A stretch of 64,000 bases of DNA from Hydnum rufescens UP504. Taxonomy: Eukaryota; Basidiomycota; Agaricomycetes; Cantharellales; Hydnaceae. Of this stretch, positions 11,146 to 22,852 are shown one piece after another. Made by a program: the position numbers and the translations under genes. The stretch is from assembly GCA_014904985.1 (NCBI GenBank), contig MU128920.1:130032-194031 (forward strand). Reading direction: 5' to 3'. The notes below the pieces were generated by a model. That model was given only the letters and a program-made list of their open reading frames with translations. It was not told the DNA's origin and ran no database searches. How positions within the stretch are numbered: position 1 is the first letter of the stretch; the number at the start of each line of letters is the position of its first letter.

Positions 11146-11769
11146 TTGGCATTCTACGAGAAGGAATGTCACGATCTCCAGGAAACAACCAAAGATGCAT
11201 TGGAGATCCTGAATCGAGAACTTCTGCATGTGCATGACGTGGCGGATGTTCTTACGAAACGAACAGAGGATCTAATCAAAGACTTCAAAAGGACAACATC
11301 CGGGGTGTATAAATGATTTGATTCTATTAGTGTTCAGCAAATGCACGCAGTCGAGACGACTCACGCATTAAAAGACGTCCTATTAAGGATTCATACCGAT
11401 TCCTTTTCAATGGAAGATTATTACCTTGCGATCAACGAGTTATTTCGTGGGGCACTCACTTCGATGTCCGTTAAAGTCGACAATGAGGACCCGAGGTTCC
11501 TGGCTTTGAAGGCTGAGATCCAGAGTGTTTTTCACCAATGGAACTCAATAATTCCAACCACGCCGAGTCACGCAATTTGGATGGCTGAAATAGCGAATAT
11601 CATCGGCCAGAAGAAGAAGGAACTGTGGAAGGAGCCAGATTTGGCAAACAGACCTATGCCACTTGTGTTTAAACAACTGGAGGTCTTAGTCAAAGAACTG
11701 TCTTCCCAGTCGAACGAACAAGAACAAAGCAAACCTGTTGTCATCGGCAATGCCCCGTCAGAGCTTTAA
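11146..11769 (+). pseudogene. Gypsy C-terminal extension, part 2 (helical)
   Basis: This final segment of the same frame is interrupted by a TGA at 11314 and ends at the only non-TGA stop, a TAA at 11767-11769. It is rich in Glu, Lys, Leu and Gln and is probably largely alpha-helical, with possible coiled-coil stretches around 11150-11290 and 11590-11720. No known domain is recognised. It lies 81 bp upstream of the 3' LTR. Confidence 0.6.
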
Positions 11770-11850
11770 TCACATGACGGCGTATTGTACAACGAAAATA
11801 TATTTTTGGATGCCTGTTGCAAGGGACCACGACTTAGCTGAGGCCTAATA

Positions 11851-13231
11851 TGTTGGAGGGATAAATCCCTACACCATAGAATCCTCATCCTTGGCCCATT
11901 TTCCCTACAAACGAATCAATTATATGTCACCGCGCTCATTTAATTATATTGCCATTCGTTTATTCATGAAATCAATTGGATTCCTACCCTTTCCAACCCA
12001 TAATATCGCCTCATTCCTTTACCATGTCCACCAGTCAATTTATTGACTATCCGTCAGACTTCAACAGTCCTCATCAAAAAGGGGCAGTTTATGCCCTACT
12101 TCAAGTCCATTTTCTTTGGACAAGGCAATTCAACTTGCCATCTTTCTTCAAGACTGGGTGACTTGCCTGCTCTTCCAAGTCATCCTACTGCCTTAAGGGC
12201 GACAGATTGTGATTATGTAACGATGCGGACCGGGCCTAGTTCCAATTCTGGACTCGTGGATTCATCACATGATCCAGATAGGGGCTGCACTACTCTGAAG
12301 GAGTATTTTTCGAATTTCTCCGTCAGTTTTGATCGGATCGACTCGAAACGACCGCGCCCAGAAAGATACGAATCGTACCTATCGAACGGTACCAAACACG
12401 AAACGAACGGATCAAAAATGCGGTCCCTGTAACAATATCTTGCCATGATTCATACTCTGAAGGAGTATTTTTCGAATTTCTCCATCAGTTTTGATCGGAT
12501 CGACTCGAAACGACCATGCCCTGAAAGCTGTTAAAAATGCTCATCGAACGGTACCAAGGGAAAAACGAGCGGACGCGAACTCCATTTTTCACAAGACAAC
12601 TCCCTCCCCATGACTCCCCCTTTGCTCCACCATTCAAAATAGCGAATTACTTCCGGCCCTCTTATGTCCGATGGAGAAGACTCTCAGGGCGACCTATTCC
12701 ACTTTTCCTTAAGGGAACTTGTCCAGGTTTGAAGGAGGAATAGCATGTAATGTGTCAATCTCCCCTTTTATCTTGAAATTGGAATATCTCCATCAGTTTT
12801 GAATATTTTAACTTGATTTCTTTTTCTCTGTGTGTCCCTTAAGTCCGAATTTTTCACCTTCTATTGAGTCGAAGTCTGGATTGTATATTAGGTGCAGCTA
12901 GCACACAAATTCATTAGTTCTCCCCCTCCCTCCAGTTTGAAGCTCCTTGAACAGCTGCTGGTCCCTGGGTGATTTCTCACTACAAAAAGCGAATTCTAAC
13001 TACACTTTGATTAAGGTCTCAAGAAGAGATTCTTAGGGTGTGGTAATTTGACTGAAAGACACATTCTCACTTAATTGCTTGGGCTTTGTTGGCTCACTGC
13101 AATTTCCCCTGTTCAAAAGACCTTCCCCCACTCGAACCTGAACATCTGGATTAGATCTGTGATCCCCTCTTTCGTCCCTGGCTCAACATCGTGGACAGTA
13201 GTTGGATTGATTCATAATCATCCTGCTTACA
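11851..13231 (+). repeat. 3' LTR of the gypsy element
   Basis: This intact 1381-bp LTR begins TGTTGGAGGGAT and ends CTGCTTACA. It matches the 5' LTR closely and lacks the nested foldback insertion. Solo copies of the same LTR lie at 24700-26078 (minus), 29314-30694 (plus) and 33102-34377 (minus). Confidence 0.9.
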
Positions 13232-14430
13232 CCGGTTTGGGCATTCACATGAGGCCTGGTTCCTAGAGTACAGGATATGTTAGTTAAAATTCAAAAATGC
13301 ACAAGAAGAGCAACCTGTGGCTGCTCTTCTTGCACAATTGTCATTATGGGGGGGGGGGAACCTATATTCTAGTACCACACCTGCACTGGAGTGGGCATGG
13401 TGCCTCACAGTGCACCTGCACCAGTCATGTGGATGGTGGGGTCTGTGCAGGCTCATATCTGCTGGTTTGTGGATTTGCATGGGGTTCCATTGTTGGGGGG
13501 TTGCTTGTTTGGGGGCTTGGGTGGTCTGTGTCATGCAATCTAGAATCAAAAGATATATAAATCAGAAGTGATGCAAAAAGGGCAGCTTGCACTGCCCTTT
13601 TTGCACCACATAGACATAGAAATTAGATTTAAAAAATACAAAACATACATTCTAGTACCACACACCTGCTGCAGTGGGGGTGTGGCACCTTGTATTGTGT
13701 TGTTCATTTTGATGGCAGTGTCTATATGGACTCGTGCCCAGTTTTTCATACAGGGGTCTTGCAGGGTATCATTTGATGTATGGGTGTGGGGGTGATACCA
13801 TGGTGCATGGGTCTTGCATGAGGGTTGAGGAACACCTACAATTTAAAAATATATATGTTAGTGCTTAAGTAGTAAGACCAGCACAAAAAGAGCAGCTTTT
13901 GCTGCTCTTTTTGTGTGACTGTATTTACTGGGGGGACACTCACCTTATATAGTACCACACACCCACCACAGTGGGTGTGTGGTTCCTGGAGCCCTCATTT
14001 GGTGTGGTTGTGTCCTTGTTTGGTGTGCTACTGTTAGGCATGTTGCCATATGTTGCATCGCCATTTGGTGCATCACATCCTCATTTGGTGTGTTGCCATA
14101 TGTCATGTCATTTGGTGCATTGCCATATGTGGCGTCGTTTGGCACATTACCATTTGGCATGTTGTGGCATATTGTGTTGCCATGGCCCCAGTCATTTCAT
14201 GGGGTTTCATCATGCCTTGGAGAAGGCCTCAATCTACAGTAATAAACAACATGTTAGTATATGATTCAAAGCAGTGGAAAAAGAGCAGCTTTCACTACTC
14301 TTTTCCTGCCATTGTATCTACTCATAGAAATACTCACCTTGTGACCACACACCCGCAGTGGCAGGTGTGTGGTTGTGTGGTTGCCTTTTCAGGCAGTTGT
14401 TGTGGTAGCAGAGATGTGGAGGAAGATGCA
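13232..14430 (-). mobile_element. P1 left arm, proximal hairpin array
   Basis: This is the minus-strand oriented array that continues 850-1821. Type A hairpins lie near 13376 (degenerate), 13657, 13956 and 14342. Type B hairpins lie near 13299, 13572, 13879 and 14276. Reading the minus strand, each unit runs hairpin A, GGTGAGT-like site, hairpin B, CTAAC-like site, TAG. The spacers are rich in CCAAATGA/AATGACA-like words on that strand. No protein is supported. Confidence 0.75.
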
Positions 14431-15090
14431 AACTCAACATTGGCAATTGCTGGTACTCAACAAGCGCCCAAGTGCTGGTGCCACAAGGAGAATACATATT
14501 AATAACAAGCATCTGGACCTGTAATAAATACTATACAATAAATATTGATCCAAAAATGTGAAGAAGGTGATGACAATAAGTCAGGGCTCAACACAGCATG
14601 ATACACCTAATTGGAAAGTGGATTGAGCCACTTCTGTGGGTCAGAATTGGCCCAAATTTAAATATATTAATGGTATATATGCACCCTATGTGGACAATCA
14701 TTTATATCAGCTGTTCTGGCCATTTTTCAATTTTTCACACCTTCAATTCCCTAAATAGGGAATTGAAGGCATGAAAAATTGAAAAATGCCCGGAACAGCT
14801 GATATAAATGATCATCCATGTAGGGTGCATATATACCATTAATATATTTAAATTTGGGCCAATTATGACCCACAGAAGTGGCTCAATCCACTTTCCAATT
14901 AGGTGTATCATGCCATGTCGAGCCCTGACTTATTGTCATCACCTTCTTCACATTTTTGGATCAATATTCATTGTATAGTATTTATTACAGGTCCAGATAC
15001 TTGTTATTAATATGTATTCTCCTTGTGGCACCAGCACTTGGGCACTTGTTGAGTACTGGCAATTGCCAGTGTTGGGTTTGCACAACTATG
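14431..15090. repeat. P1 central palindrome (about 660 bp)
   Basis: The two halves are near-perfect reverse complements around about 14754, where CAATTCCC-TAAATA-GGGAATTG forms the tip. Landmarks pair across the centre. ACATATTAATAACAAG (14497-14512) pairs with CTTGTTATTAATATGT (15000-15015), and GGTATATATGCACCCTA (14671-14687) pairs with TAGGGTGCATATATACC (14821-14837). The palindrome could extrude as a very long cruciform or hairpin. Related centres occur at about 17868, 23862 and 34721. Confidence 0.9.
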
Positions 15091-17738
15091 CAGCCACACC
15101 CAGCAATGCCAGAAAGGCAAGCACATGACCACACACCTGCTGCAGTGGGTGTGTGGTACTATTTAAGGTGAGTTCCCCTCTGCCCCAATAGATACTGTGG
15201 TGCAAAAAGAGCAGCTTTTGCTGCTCTTTTTGCACCACATTGAATTTCTTTACTAACACCATTCATTATTATTCTAGGTCCTGGCCTGGTCCCTGGTGCC
15301 AAATGACAAGACCCAACCAGCCAGGGCCCCCATGGCAATGTGCCAAATGAAGGCATGAGAGGTGGCAATGCAAACCACACCTGCTGTGGTGGATGTGTGG
15401 GGATTCCAAGGTAAGCATCTGTACAACTGTGCAAAAGGAGCAGCATACACTGCTCCTTTTGTGTGGCTTTTCTTTTCTCTTCTTTTCTTTTTTACTAACA
15501 TATTATTTATTATTCTAGATTGTCATCTGCGAACCCCCCACCTAATGAAACCTACAAATGTAACCTGCCAAAACCCCAACTAAATGACACCCGCCCACAA
15601 TCAGCCCACCAGACGAAACCCATGGTGCAAGACCACAGAAACTGCAGATGGAACCACACCCACTTTGGCAGGTGTGGTAATATTAAGCTAAGTATCTGTA
15701 CAACCACACAAAAGGAGCAGCATATGCTGGCTTTTCTTTCTTCTTTTTTTTTTCTTTTTTGCTAATGTATTACTTATTATTCTAGATCCTCATCTGAGTT
15801 CAAAATGAAGCCCCCCACCTAATGAAATGTATGAATGTAACCCGCCAAAACCCCAACCAAATGAAACCTGCACAATTGGCCCACCTGACAAAACCCACAA
15901 CACAAGACCACAGAAACCACAGATGGAACCACACCTGCCGAAGCGGGTGTGGTAATATTAAGCTAAGTATCTGTACAACCATGCAAAAGGAGCAGCATAT
16001 GCTGCTCCTTTTGCATGGCTTTTCCTTTTTCTTTTTTTTTTTTTTTTTTTGCTAATGTATTACTTACTATTCTAGATCATCATCTGAGTTCACAACAAAG
16101 CCCCCTGTGCCTAATGAAATGTACAAATGCAACCCACCAAAACCCCAACCAATGACACCCACCCATGATTGGCCCACCAGATGAAACCCACAATGTGAGA
16201 TGACCAAAAATGCAGACAGAACCACACACCCGCCAAAGTGGGTGTGTGGTAATTTAAAGGTAAGTACAATGATGCAAAATGAGCAGTGTATGCTGCTCCT
16301 TTTGCCTGGCTTTTCTTTTTTCTTTTGGTTTACTAACATCCTATTATTATTCTAGGTTGTCACAACACCCAATCAAGACCCACAACCCTGCCGAACGAAA
16401 CCCACAAGAAGGGAAACCTGCAAACCCCGTATATGATGACCAGCCACTGTACTGAGTACGAACTGTGCAACCATGGTACAAAACAAGCAAACCCACCAAA
16501 CAAATGAATTCCCATCTGACCAAAACCCAACATATGAATGCCCACCCAATGCCCACCCACCAAATGAGCACAGGCCAAATGGCCACCCACCAAACAAAAC
16601 TGCCCACACCACACACCCACCAAAGCAGGTGTGTGGTAATATATAAGGTAAGTAGTGTATGGAACCATGCAAAAAGAGCAGCAAATGCTGCTCTTTTTGC
16701 ACTGGTTATAGATTTTCACTGACATCTTATCAATTTTTTCTAGGACATTGCCTGAACCAGAAGCCACCAGGTGAACACACACCAAATGAGCCCCCCTCCC
16801 AAATGACAATCTGCCAAATGAACCCCCACCCAATGAAAACCTGCTGAACAAAGACACACCAACCACACACCCACTGCGATGGGTGTGTGGTGATATATAA
16901 GGTAAATAGATCTAGTGTATGCAACAGCACAAAAAGAGCAGCATTTGCTGCTCTTTTTGTGCTGGTTATAAATTTTAACTAACATTTTATTGATTTTTCT
17001 AGGACATCACCTGAATGAGCCCCCCCCCCCTCCTCCCAAATGGCAATCCACCAAACAAACAACCACCAAACAAAGACCTGCCCAATCAAAACCTGCCGAA
17101 TGAAGGACCCATGCGAACCACACACCTGCTGTGGTGGGTGTGTGGTCCTATATAAGGTAAGTCACCCACAGTAGATACAGCCACACAAAAAGAGCAGCTT
17201 AAGCAGCTCTTTTTGCACTGGTTCAAATTTCTAACTAACTTGTATCTTATTATTTTAGGCCACAATCTGATGAACCAACACCCGCATGAGCCCAGCTGAA
17301 ACCCCCTACATGGAAACCTGCTGAATGAACACCTGTCTTACCAAATCCCATGATTAAAGACCCACCAAGCAAAGCCCTGAACAAAAACATGCGACTGAGG
17401 TGAGGCTGAGGGTAGATAGATGTGTATAATACTTGTATAATAATAATATGTATGAGAATCAACAATAATAAGTAAATAATCATAGTTGCCGATAAGCCCA
17501 TATGGCCTGTTGACCTGCTTGGGGGCAGCCTACTCCTTTCTAAGTCTTGATTCTCTAAGTCCCAATTTTGGTGAATTTTTCCAAGTTCAGAGCCAGGGGC
17601 CCCTGGGGCCCCTTGTCTGAGGGTCTGAAATCACCCCCAGAGGCCCCAGGGGCCCCCACCTAAAAACATCTAGTTAGACTATTTAAACGCAAGGCTCATT
17701 GTATCTAACTAGATGTACATTTGTGACTGACCAGGTTG
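15091..17738 (+). mobile_element. P1 right arm, hairpin/intron-like array and terminus
   Basis: This arm has eight plus-oriented units. Type A hairpins lie near 15129, 15374, 15653, 15929, 16221, 16610, 16862 and 17117. Type B hairpins lie near 15200, 15428, 15982, 16274, 16669, 16926 and 17186; the one at 15705 has lost its right arm. Intron-like segments with GT..AG ends include 15168-15277, 16260-16355, 16648-16743, 16902-17002 and 17157-17258. The terminal part (17400-17738) has an ATAATAATAATATG tract, GGGGCCCCTGGGG-like blocks, an ATCTAGTTAGA/TCTAACTAGAT inverted pair and finally GTGACTGACCAGG. No hallmark transposase is encoded. Confidence 0.8.
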
Positions 17739-19940
17739 ATATAGACATGGAATAAATCAATATTCAGTAAATATTTTCCCAAAAAAATGAAAAAGACAGT
17801 GATAGAAAGTCAGAGCTCAATAAGGCACAATATCCCTAATTACAAAGTGGATTGGGCCAATTCTGACCCATAGAAATGGCCCAATCCACTTTGCAATTAG
17901 GGATATCATGCCTTATTGAGCTCTGACTTACTATCACTGTCTTTTTCATTTTTTTGGGAAAATATTTACTGAATATTGATTTATTCCATGTCTATATACC
18001 TGCTATTACTATGGATTGTGCTTGTAGCACCAGCACTTGGGCGCTTTTTGGGTACTGGCAATTGCCGGTGTTGGGTTTCCATCTTCCTTCAAATCTCCAC
18101 AAACCACAACAGGCAACTGCCTGGAAAGGCAACCAAATGACCACACACCCCCCTCTGTGGGTGTGTGCTCACAAGGTGAGTTTTTTTGCTAGTGGATACA
18201 ATAGTGCAAAAAGAGCAGTGAAAGCAGCTCTTTTTGTGCTGCTTTGAAATTTTATACTAACATGTCTTTTATTGTTTATTATTTCTAGATTGAGGCCTGG
18301 TCCAAGGCACAATGAAAACCTATGAAATGACATGGGCCCAAACAGCAATGTGACACAGCAATATGACACAGCAATGTGACATGGCAACCCAACAAACAGC
18401 AATGTGCCAAGCAATGTGACACATGACAATGCACCAAACAAGGACATGACCATGCTAAATAAGGGCCCCAGGAACCACACACCCACCATGGCAGGTGTGT
18501 GGTCCTATATAAGGTGAGTCCCTACCCCCAGTAGCTACAGCCATGCAAAAAGAGCAGCAAAAGCTGCTCTTTTTGTGTGGCATTTAATTCTTAACTAATT
18601 TACAACCTTTTATTCTATTGTAGGTCTTCACTTCACATGCCAATGAATACCGATGTAAAACCCCCTGTAGCCCCACCCATCAATGCCCAAATGATGGGAC
18701 CTGGGGGGACCTGTCCAAACTGCCATACATATGAGCTGGAGTATGGCCCCAGCACCCCACACCCGCTGCAGCAGGTGTGGGGTACTACAAAGTAAGTTTT
18801 ATTTTTTTATTTCTTATTCTTGTGGTGCAAAAAGAGCAGCATATGCTGCTCTTTTTGCATTGCATTCATTTTCAACTAACCCATTGTTATTTCTCTAGAT
18901 CCTGGCCAGAACCCGCATGAATGCCCAACCACAAACCCACAGAATGACACACCATAAACAAAACCTGCAAACAACCCCACAAATGAAAACTGCAGGGAGG
19001 ACATACAAACTGCAGTACATACAAGCCAGAGTACATGGCCCCAGTACCCTACACCCACTGCAGTGGGTGTGGGGTACTACAAAGTAAGTTTTATTTTATT
19101 TATTTCTTATTCTTGTGGCACAAAAAGAGCAGTGTACACTGCTCTTTTTGCATTGCATTCATTTTCAACTACCCTATATATCTCTCTAGATCCTAGCCAG
19201 AACCCACATGAACACCCAACCACAAACCCACAGAATGAAACCTGCAAATGAAACCTGCAAATGACCCTCCACAAATGAAAACCACAGGGAGGACCTGTAC
19301 AACCTGCCATATGAGCCAGAGTACAGGACCCCAGTACCCTGCACCTGCTGCAGTGGGTGTGGGGTACTGCAAGGTATGTTTTGTTTTTATTTTTATTTTT
19401 ATTCTTGTGGTGCAAAAAGAGCAGTGTAAGCTGCTCTTTTTGCACTGCATTACTGTTCTGCTAATGTTTCATTTTAAATTTCTCTAGATCCTGAACCAGA
19501 ACCCACATACACCCCAACCACAAACTCGCCAAAGGATGTGCCACAAACAAAAACTGCAAACAAGCCCCATGAGTGAAAACTGCTCCCTCAAGGGAGCACC
19601 CAAATGGACCCAGCCCCAACTGGGGCATATGAGCCCCACCCTGGTGTGGTGGGTATATGCAGGTGCATGACCTGCAGGAACCATACCCCCCTGTGGTGGC
19701 AGACCCTGGGGGGGGGGGATAATATGTATATAGCATAATGTATATAATAATAGTAGTAATAATAATAATAAATAGTGAACAAATAATAATAATAAATATA
19801 TAATCTAGCACAGCCATGGATTGGCTGAAATGAATTGGAATGGCCATATTTCGGCCATACTGTCTGGGGGACCTATTAGGTACCATTTTCTGCCCTGAAA
19901 ATGGTACCTAAATTAGGTCCCCCATGTGACTGACCAGGCT
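17739..19940 (+). mobile_element. Palindromic array element P2 (centre plus right arm)
   Basis: P2 starts abruptly in a central palindrome (about 17740-18000, centre about 17868) right after the P1 terminus and has no left arm. Type A hairpins lie near 18141, 18475, 18757, 19050 and 19345, with a degenerate one near 19637. Type B hairpins lie near 18203, 18544, 18827, 19118 and 19410. The one at 18827-18858 is a perfect 32-nt palindrome. One intron-like segment is 18514-18623. The arm ends with ATAATAATA-rich sequence, a pair of inverted GGTACC-type blocks (19862-19923) and GTGACTGACCAGGCTG (about 19925-19940). Confidence 0.75.
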
Positions 19941-20099
19941 GTGATATATGGTGTCATTGACAAGAGAAGCTGAATTCTTGCCGATATTATCACCACTCCC
20001 CCTGACACTGGGGATCTCAGAGTTGGATTTGTGTGTGTATCCATGAACTGTGCCTTTTCCCTGTGTGAGGTGTTGCACATATTGAGAAGGTTTGGGGAC

Positions 20100-22478
20100 A
20101 CATGTGGAGTGTCATTTGGGTTCAGCAGGTTGGGTCTGTTTTGGCATAGGAGGGGGTTTGGCAGGGGTAGATGGCCTAGAATTTAGGGTTTTGTTGTCAT
20201 CTGAGTCTTCAGGGTCTGGAGAATTGTTGTTGGTCAGCAGGGGATCTGTCTGCAGCCTCAAGCTTGTAACTGGGGATTGACAGAAATGTCAATTGTCGAG
20301 GTAGTGAATTTTACATTACATTCAATGGAGATTTTGTTCCTTCCCTTCCAGTAAATTCTGTGAGCGTGTGGGCTGTTGTTATCATAGCCCACCCAAAAGG
20401 CTTCATTTGTGCATTCATCCAATTTCAATCCAGAGTCATTATGGACCCAGACTCTTTGTCCTCAGATAGGGACATTCACAAGGTTCAGCTTCTCCTTTGT
20501 AAGCCATTTGAGTGGCATAATATGGCCTAAGACCCATGTAGAGGTACAATTTTTGAGCCAGATGGCCCAATTCACAGCCTCACCCCAGGGATTTTTCAGC
20601 AATTGAGATTGATGTAACATTGCCCAAGTTTGTTCAAGAATCTGCCAATTCAGTGATTCAGCAACTCCATTGTGCTGTGGGGTATTGTGGGTGGTTAATC
20701 AGTGCTCTGTGCCCTGATCCCCTAGAAATTTTGCAAATGTGGTACTTGTATATTCACCTCCACAGTCTGATCAAAGCTGTTTAATCTGGACTCCATGCTG
20801 TGTCTTCACCCAAGCTGCAAAGTCTTTGTAAGTGTCAAGTGCCTTGTCCTTTGTATGTAATAGCTGAAGTTTCATATATCTCATGGCATCATCTGTAAAT
20901 GTGATGTAATAAGATCATCCACCCAATGAATTTAGGGGTGATGGGCCCCAAATGTCTGTATGGATTTCCTTGCCAAATGAGGAAGCAAGTGGGGCTGTCT
21001 GTTCTTTCTTTATTGCCTTCTGCATGGCCTTGGCATACTCGCAGGAGTCACAGGAAAAATCCTTGATGTCATCAATTAAGTCAATGCCCTCAATAACATT
21101 GTTTTTGATAAGCATGTGTATTGTATCGACCAAAATATGGGCCAATCATCTGTGAAGGTCTGAGAGCTTCACTGTCTCACATGCAATTGTAGCTGCCACA
21201 TTAGCATGTTCAACTTTGTATAAGCCATTATCACTGCCAGAGATGCATCCAATAAGTACACCTTTCTGATTTTTGATTTTGCATGAGTTTCCATCAAATA
21301 GGACTTTGTGACCTGCCTTCATAATTCAGTTTATTGAAATGACAGTCATTCTGAGTTCTGGGGCATGGGAGAGCATCACGTAAAATGACAGGAGTAAATT
21401 TCCCCTCATTTGGCACTTGAATTTTTAAGTCACCAGCACCAATAGCATAGAATGTTCAGTTGTTGGCTGTGAGGATTGGGTGGGGTTCAATGGAATGATA
21501 ATTGATGAAATGATCCTGATATGGTGACATGTGTTGTGTGGCCCCTTAATCGTATATTTCAGCATAGGTGGGGGATTCAGTCCATCCATTCATTATAGCT
21601 GTGACATCTGGCTGTGACCCAATGGCCTTGATCATGGCCCATACCTCAACATCAGCATGTGTGGCTGTAGTGGTGCTTTCCTTAGCATCTGTCCTGGGAT
21701 TTGGCAACCTTGATGGCCCCTGCCCCTCCTTTCCTCCCCCTTTCACCCAACAATCCACTTTGATGTGCCCCTTTTGATGGCAATTAAAACACTCAAAGTC
21801 CTTCTTGCTCTTCTTCTGCCTGTTGGCAGAGAAAGCTTCATTGTTACTTGATTTGGCCTTTCCCTTTTTCAGGGCTTGCTGGTCGTACTTGTCTGTTATG
21901 AGTCAGATCACTAGAGTCAGTGTAATAGATTTGCCACTGAGATCCACGGCCACCATAATCGAATATATTGTATTGTTGTATGAGTTGGGGAGTGATCCTA
22001 ATAGGATGTTGCCATACTCTTCATCCAAAATTGTGGCACCCATGGCTGCCAGCTGTTCCTTGAGATCTGCCAATTTGTCAAAATGTGCTCGGATGTCATC
22101 ATCTGAGCCACAGTGAGTGTTTTGTAATTGCTTCTGTAGATTGACCAATATTAATTTTGAGCATCCTTCATATAGTGCCCTAAGTTGATCCCAAACTTCT
22201 TTAGCTTTCAGTCCAGCTTTAATCTGACTGAATACTGTATCTGGGACCAAGCCAGCCACAAGCTGTTTGACCATGGCCTCATCCCTCTTCCATCATGCCT
22301 CCAGCACAAGTCCATCAACTGTCCTGGCTGTGGAATGGTCTGATGTAATTGTATCACTTGTAAGGTGCTCTAGTAGCCCTTTTGCATCCAGGGCCCACAT
22401 AATCTGGTCATGGTATGTGACCCAATTTGTACCATCTGCCACCAATTTCATAATCTGAATCTTGAATTCGTCACTCAT
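20100..22478 (-). pseudogene. Ty1/copia element C, gag to integrase, decayed
   Basis: The minus-strand frame starts at ATG 22478-22476 (MSDEFKIQIMKL) with a copia-type Gag containing WDQLRALYEG (about 22150-22200). A CCHC knuckle (CFNCHQKGHIKVDC, about 21745-21790) follows. The protease site reads YD-stop-GATQHMSP near 21548, so the expected DSGA Ser is a TAA. After a frameshift comes the pre-integrase region and the integrase start (HTDIWGPS, about 20935). The remaining integrase motifs, SDCGGEY (about 20765) and NGVAES (about 20655), are readable with TGA breaks. RT and RNase H are missing beyond about 20100. Gag breaks at about 22293 and 21903 are TGA. Confidence 0.8.
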
Positions 22479-22539
22479 GATGATCTCGTCTGTTTGGAAA
22501 AATCAAAGGGGTAATTTGTTCTTTTTAAATGAGCAACAA

Positions 22540-22852
22540 TGGGCCCATAACCTAGTGAGAGTTATGGTATTCGTGTGAGAAGAACTCCCCTTGATTACTA
22601 AGCAGGTGAGGATGAATTCAGTAGACTGGTGAGACTTGAGTTGCCCAGGTGAATTAAGCAGCAATGGCAGGAAGAACACACAGAGAAGTCCTTGATATTT
22701 TGGAGGGCCTAAGCCCAACTTTTATAGTATTTACATGAGGGTAAAGAGCACATGAAAATGGACTGAGGAAAAGAAAAGAATGTCCGACTGCCAGTGGTGC
22801 CAGCAAAACAAAGAGGTAAAAGATCACTGGTGAAACTCAGCTACAGGTTTTA
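22540..22852 (-). repeat. 5' LTR and primer-binding site of copia C
   Basis: Read on the minus strand, the sequence just before the internal region is GGTTATGGGCCCA (22540-22552). It matches the anticodon-loop complement of initiator Met tRNA, a half-tRNA primer style known for many copia elements. Upstream lies a TATA-like ACTATAAAAG (22719-22728 on plus as CTTTTATAGT). The outer boundary near 22852 is approximate, because no second LTR survives to define it. It abuts P3. Confidence 0.55.

Larger units (their letters stand above)
1822..13231 (+). mobile_element. Ty3/gypsy LTR retrotransposon, near full length
   Basis: The element has a 5' LTR at 1822-3869, one continuous gag-pol frame at 3955-11769 and a 3' LTR at 11851-13231. 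Both LTRs start TGTTGGAGGGAT and end CTGCTTACA. Pol order is protease, reverse transcriptase, RNase H, integrase, as in Ty3/gypsy. It is inserted in the left arm of P1. The flanking 4 bp are CCAG on the left and CCGG on the right, which fits a 4-bp target duplication with one CG-to-CA change; a solo LTR of this family has an exact 4-bp duplication at 33098-33101/34378-34381. Eleven in-frame TGA codons and an altered integrase residue indicate that it is inactive. Confidence 0.92.

Noticed and set aside
3955..11769. TGA reassigned as a sense codon in this genome
   Set aside because: TGA also terminates other frames here, a catalytic residue of the same element is lost, and the KDZ, copia C and pogo remnants carry TAA, TAG or frameshifts. 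Decay fits better.
10129..11769. Envelope-like gene in the gypsy element
   Set aside because: No signal peptide, membrane span or glycosylation-rich ectodomain is visible.
15520..16722. Short open frames in the P arrays as proteins
   Set aside because: They are low-complexity Asn/Pro/Lys/Thr-rich frames crossing the hairpins, not conserved between units and often crossing the intron-like segments.
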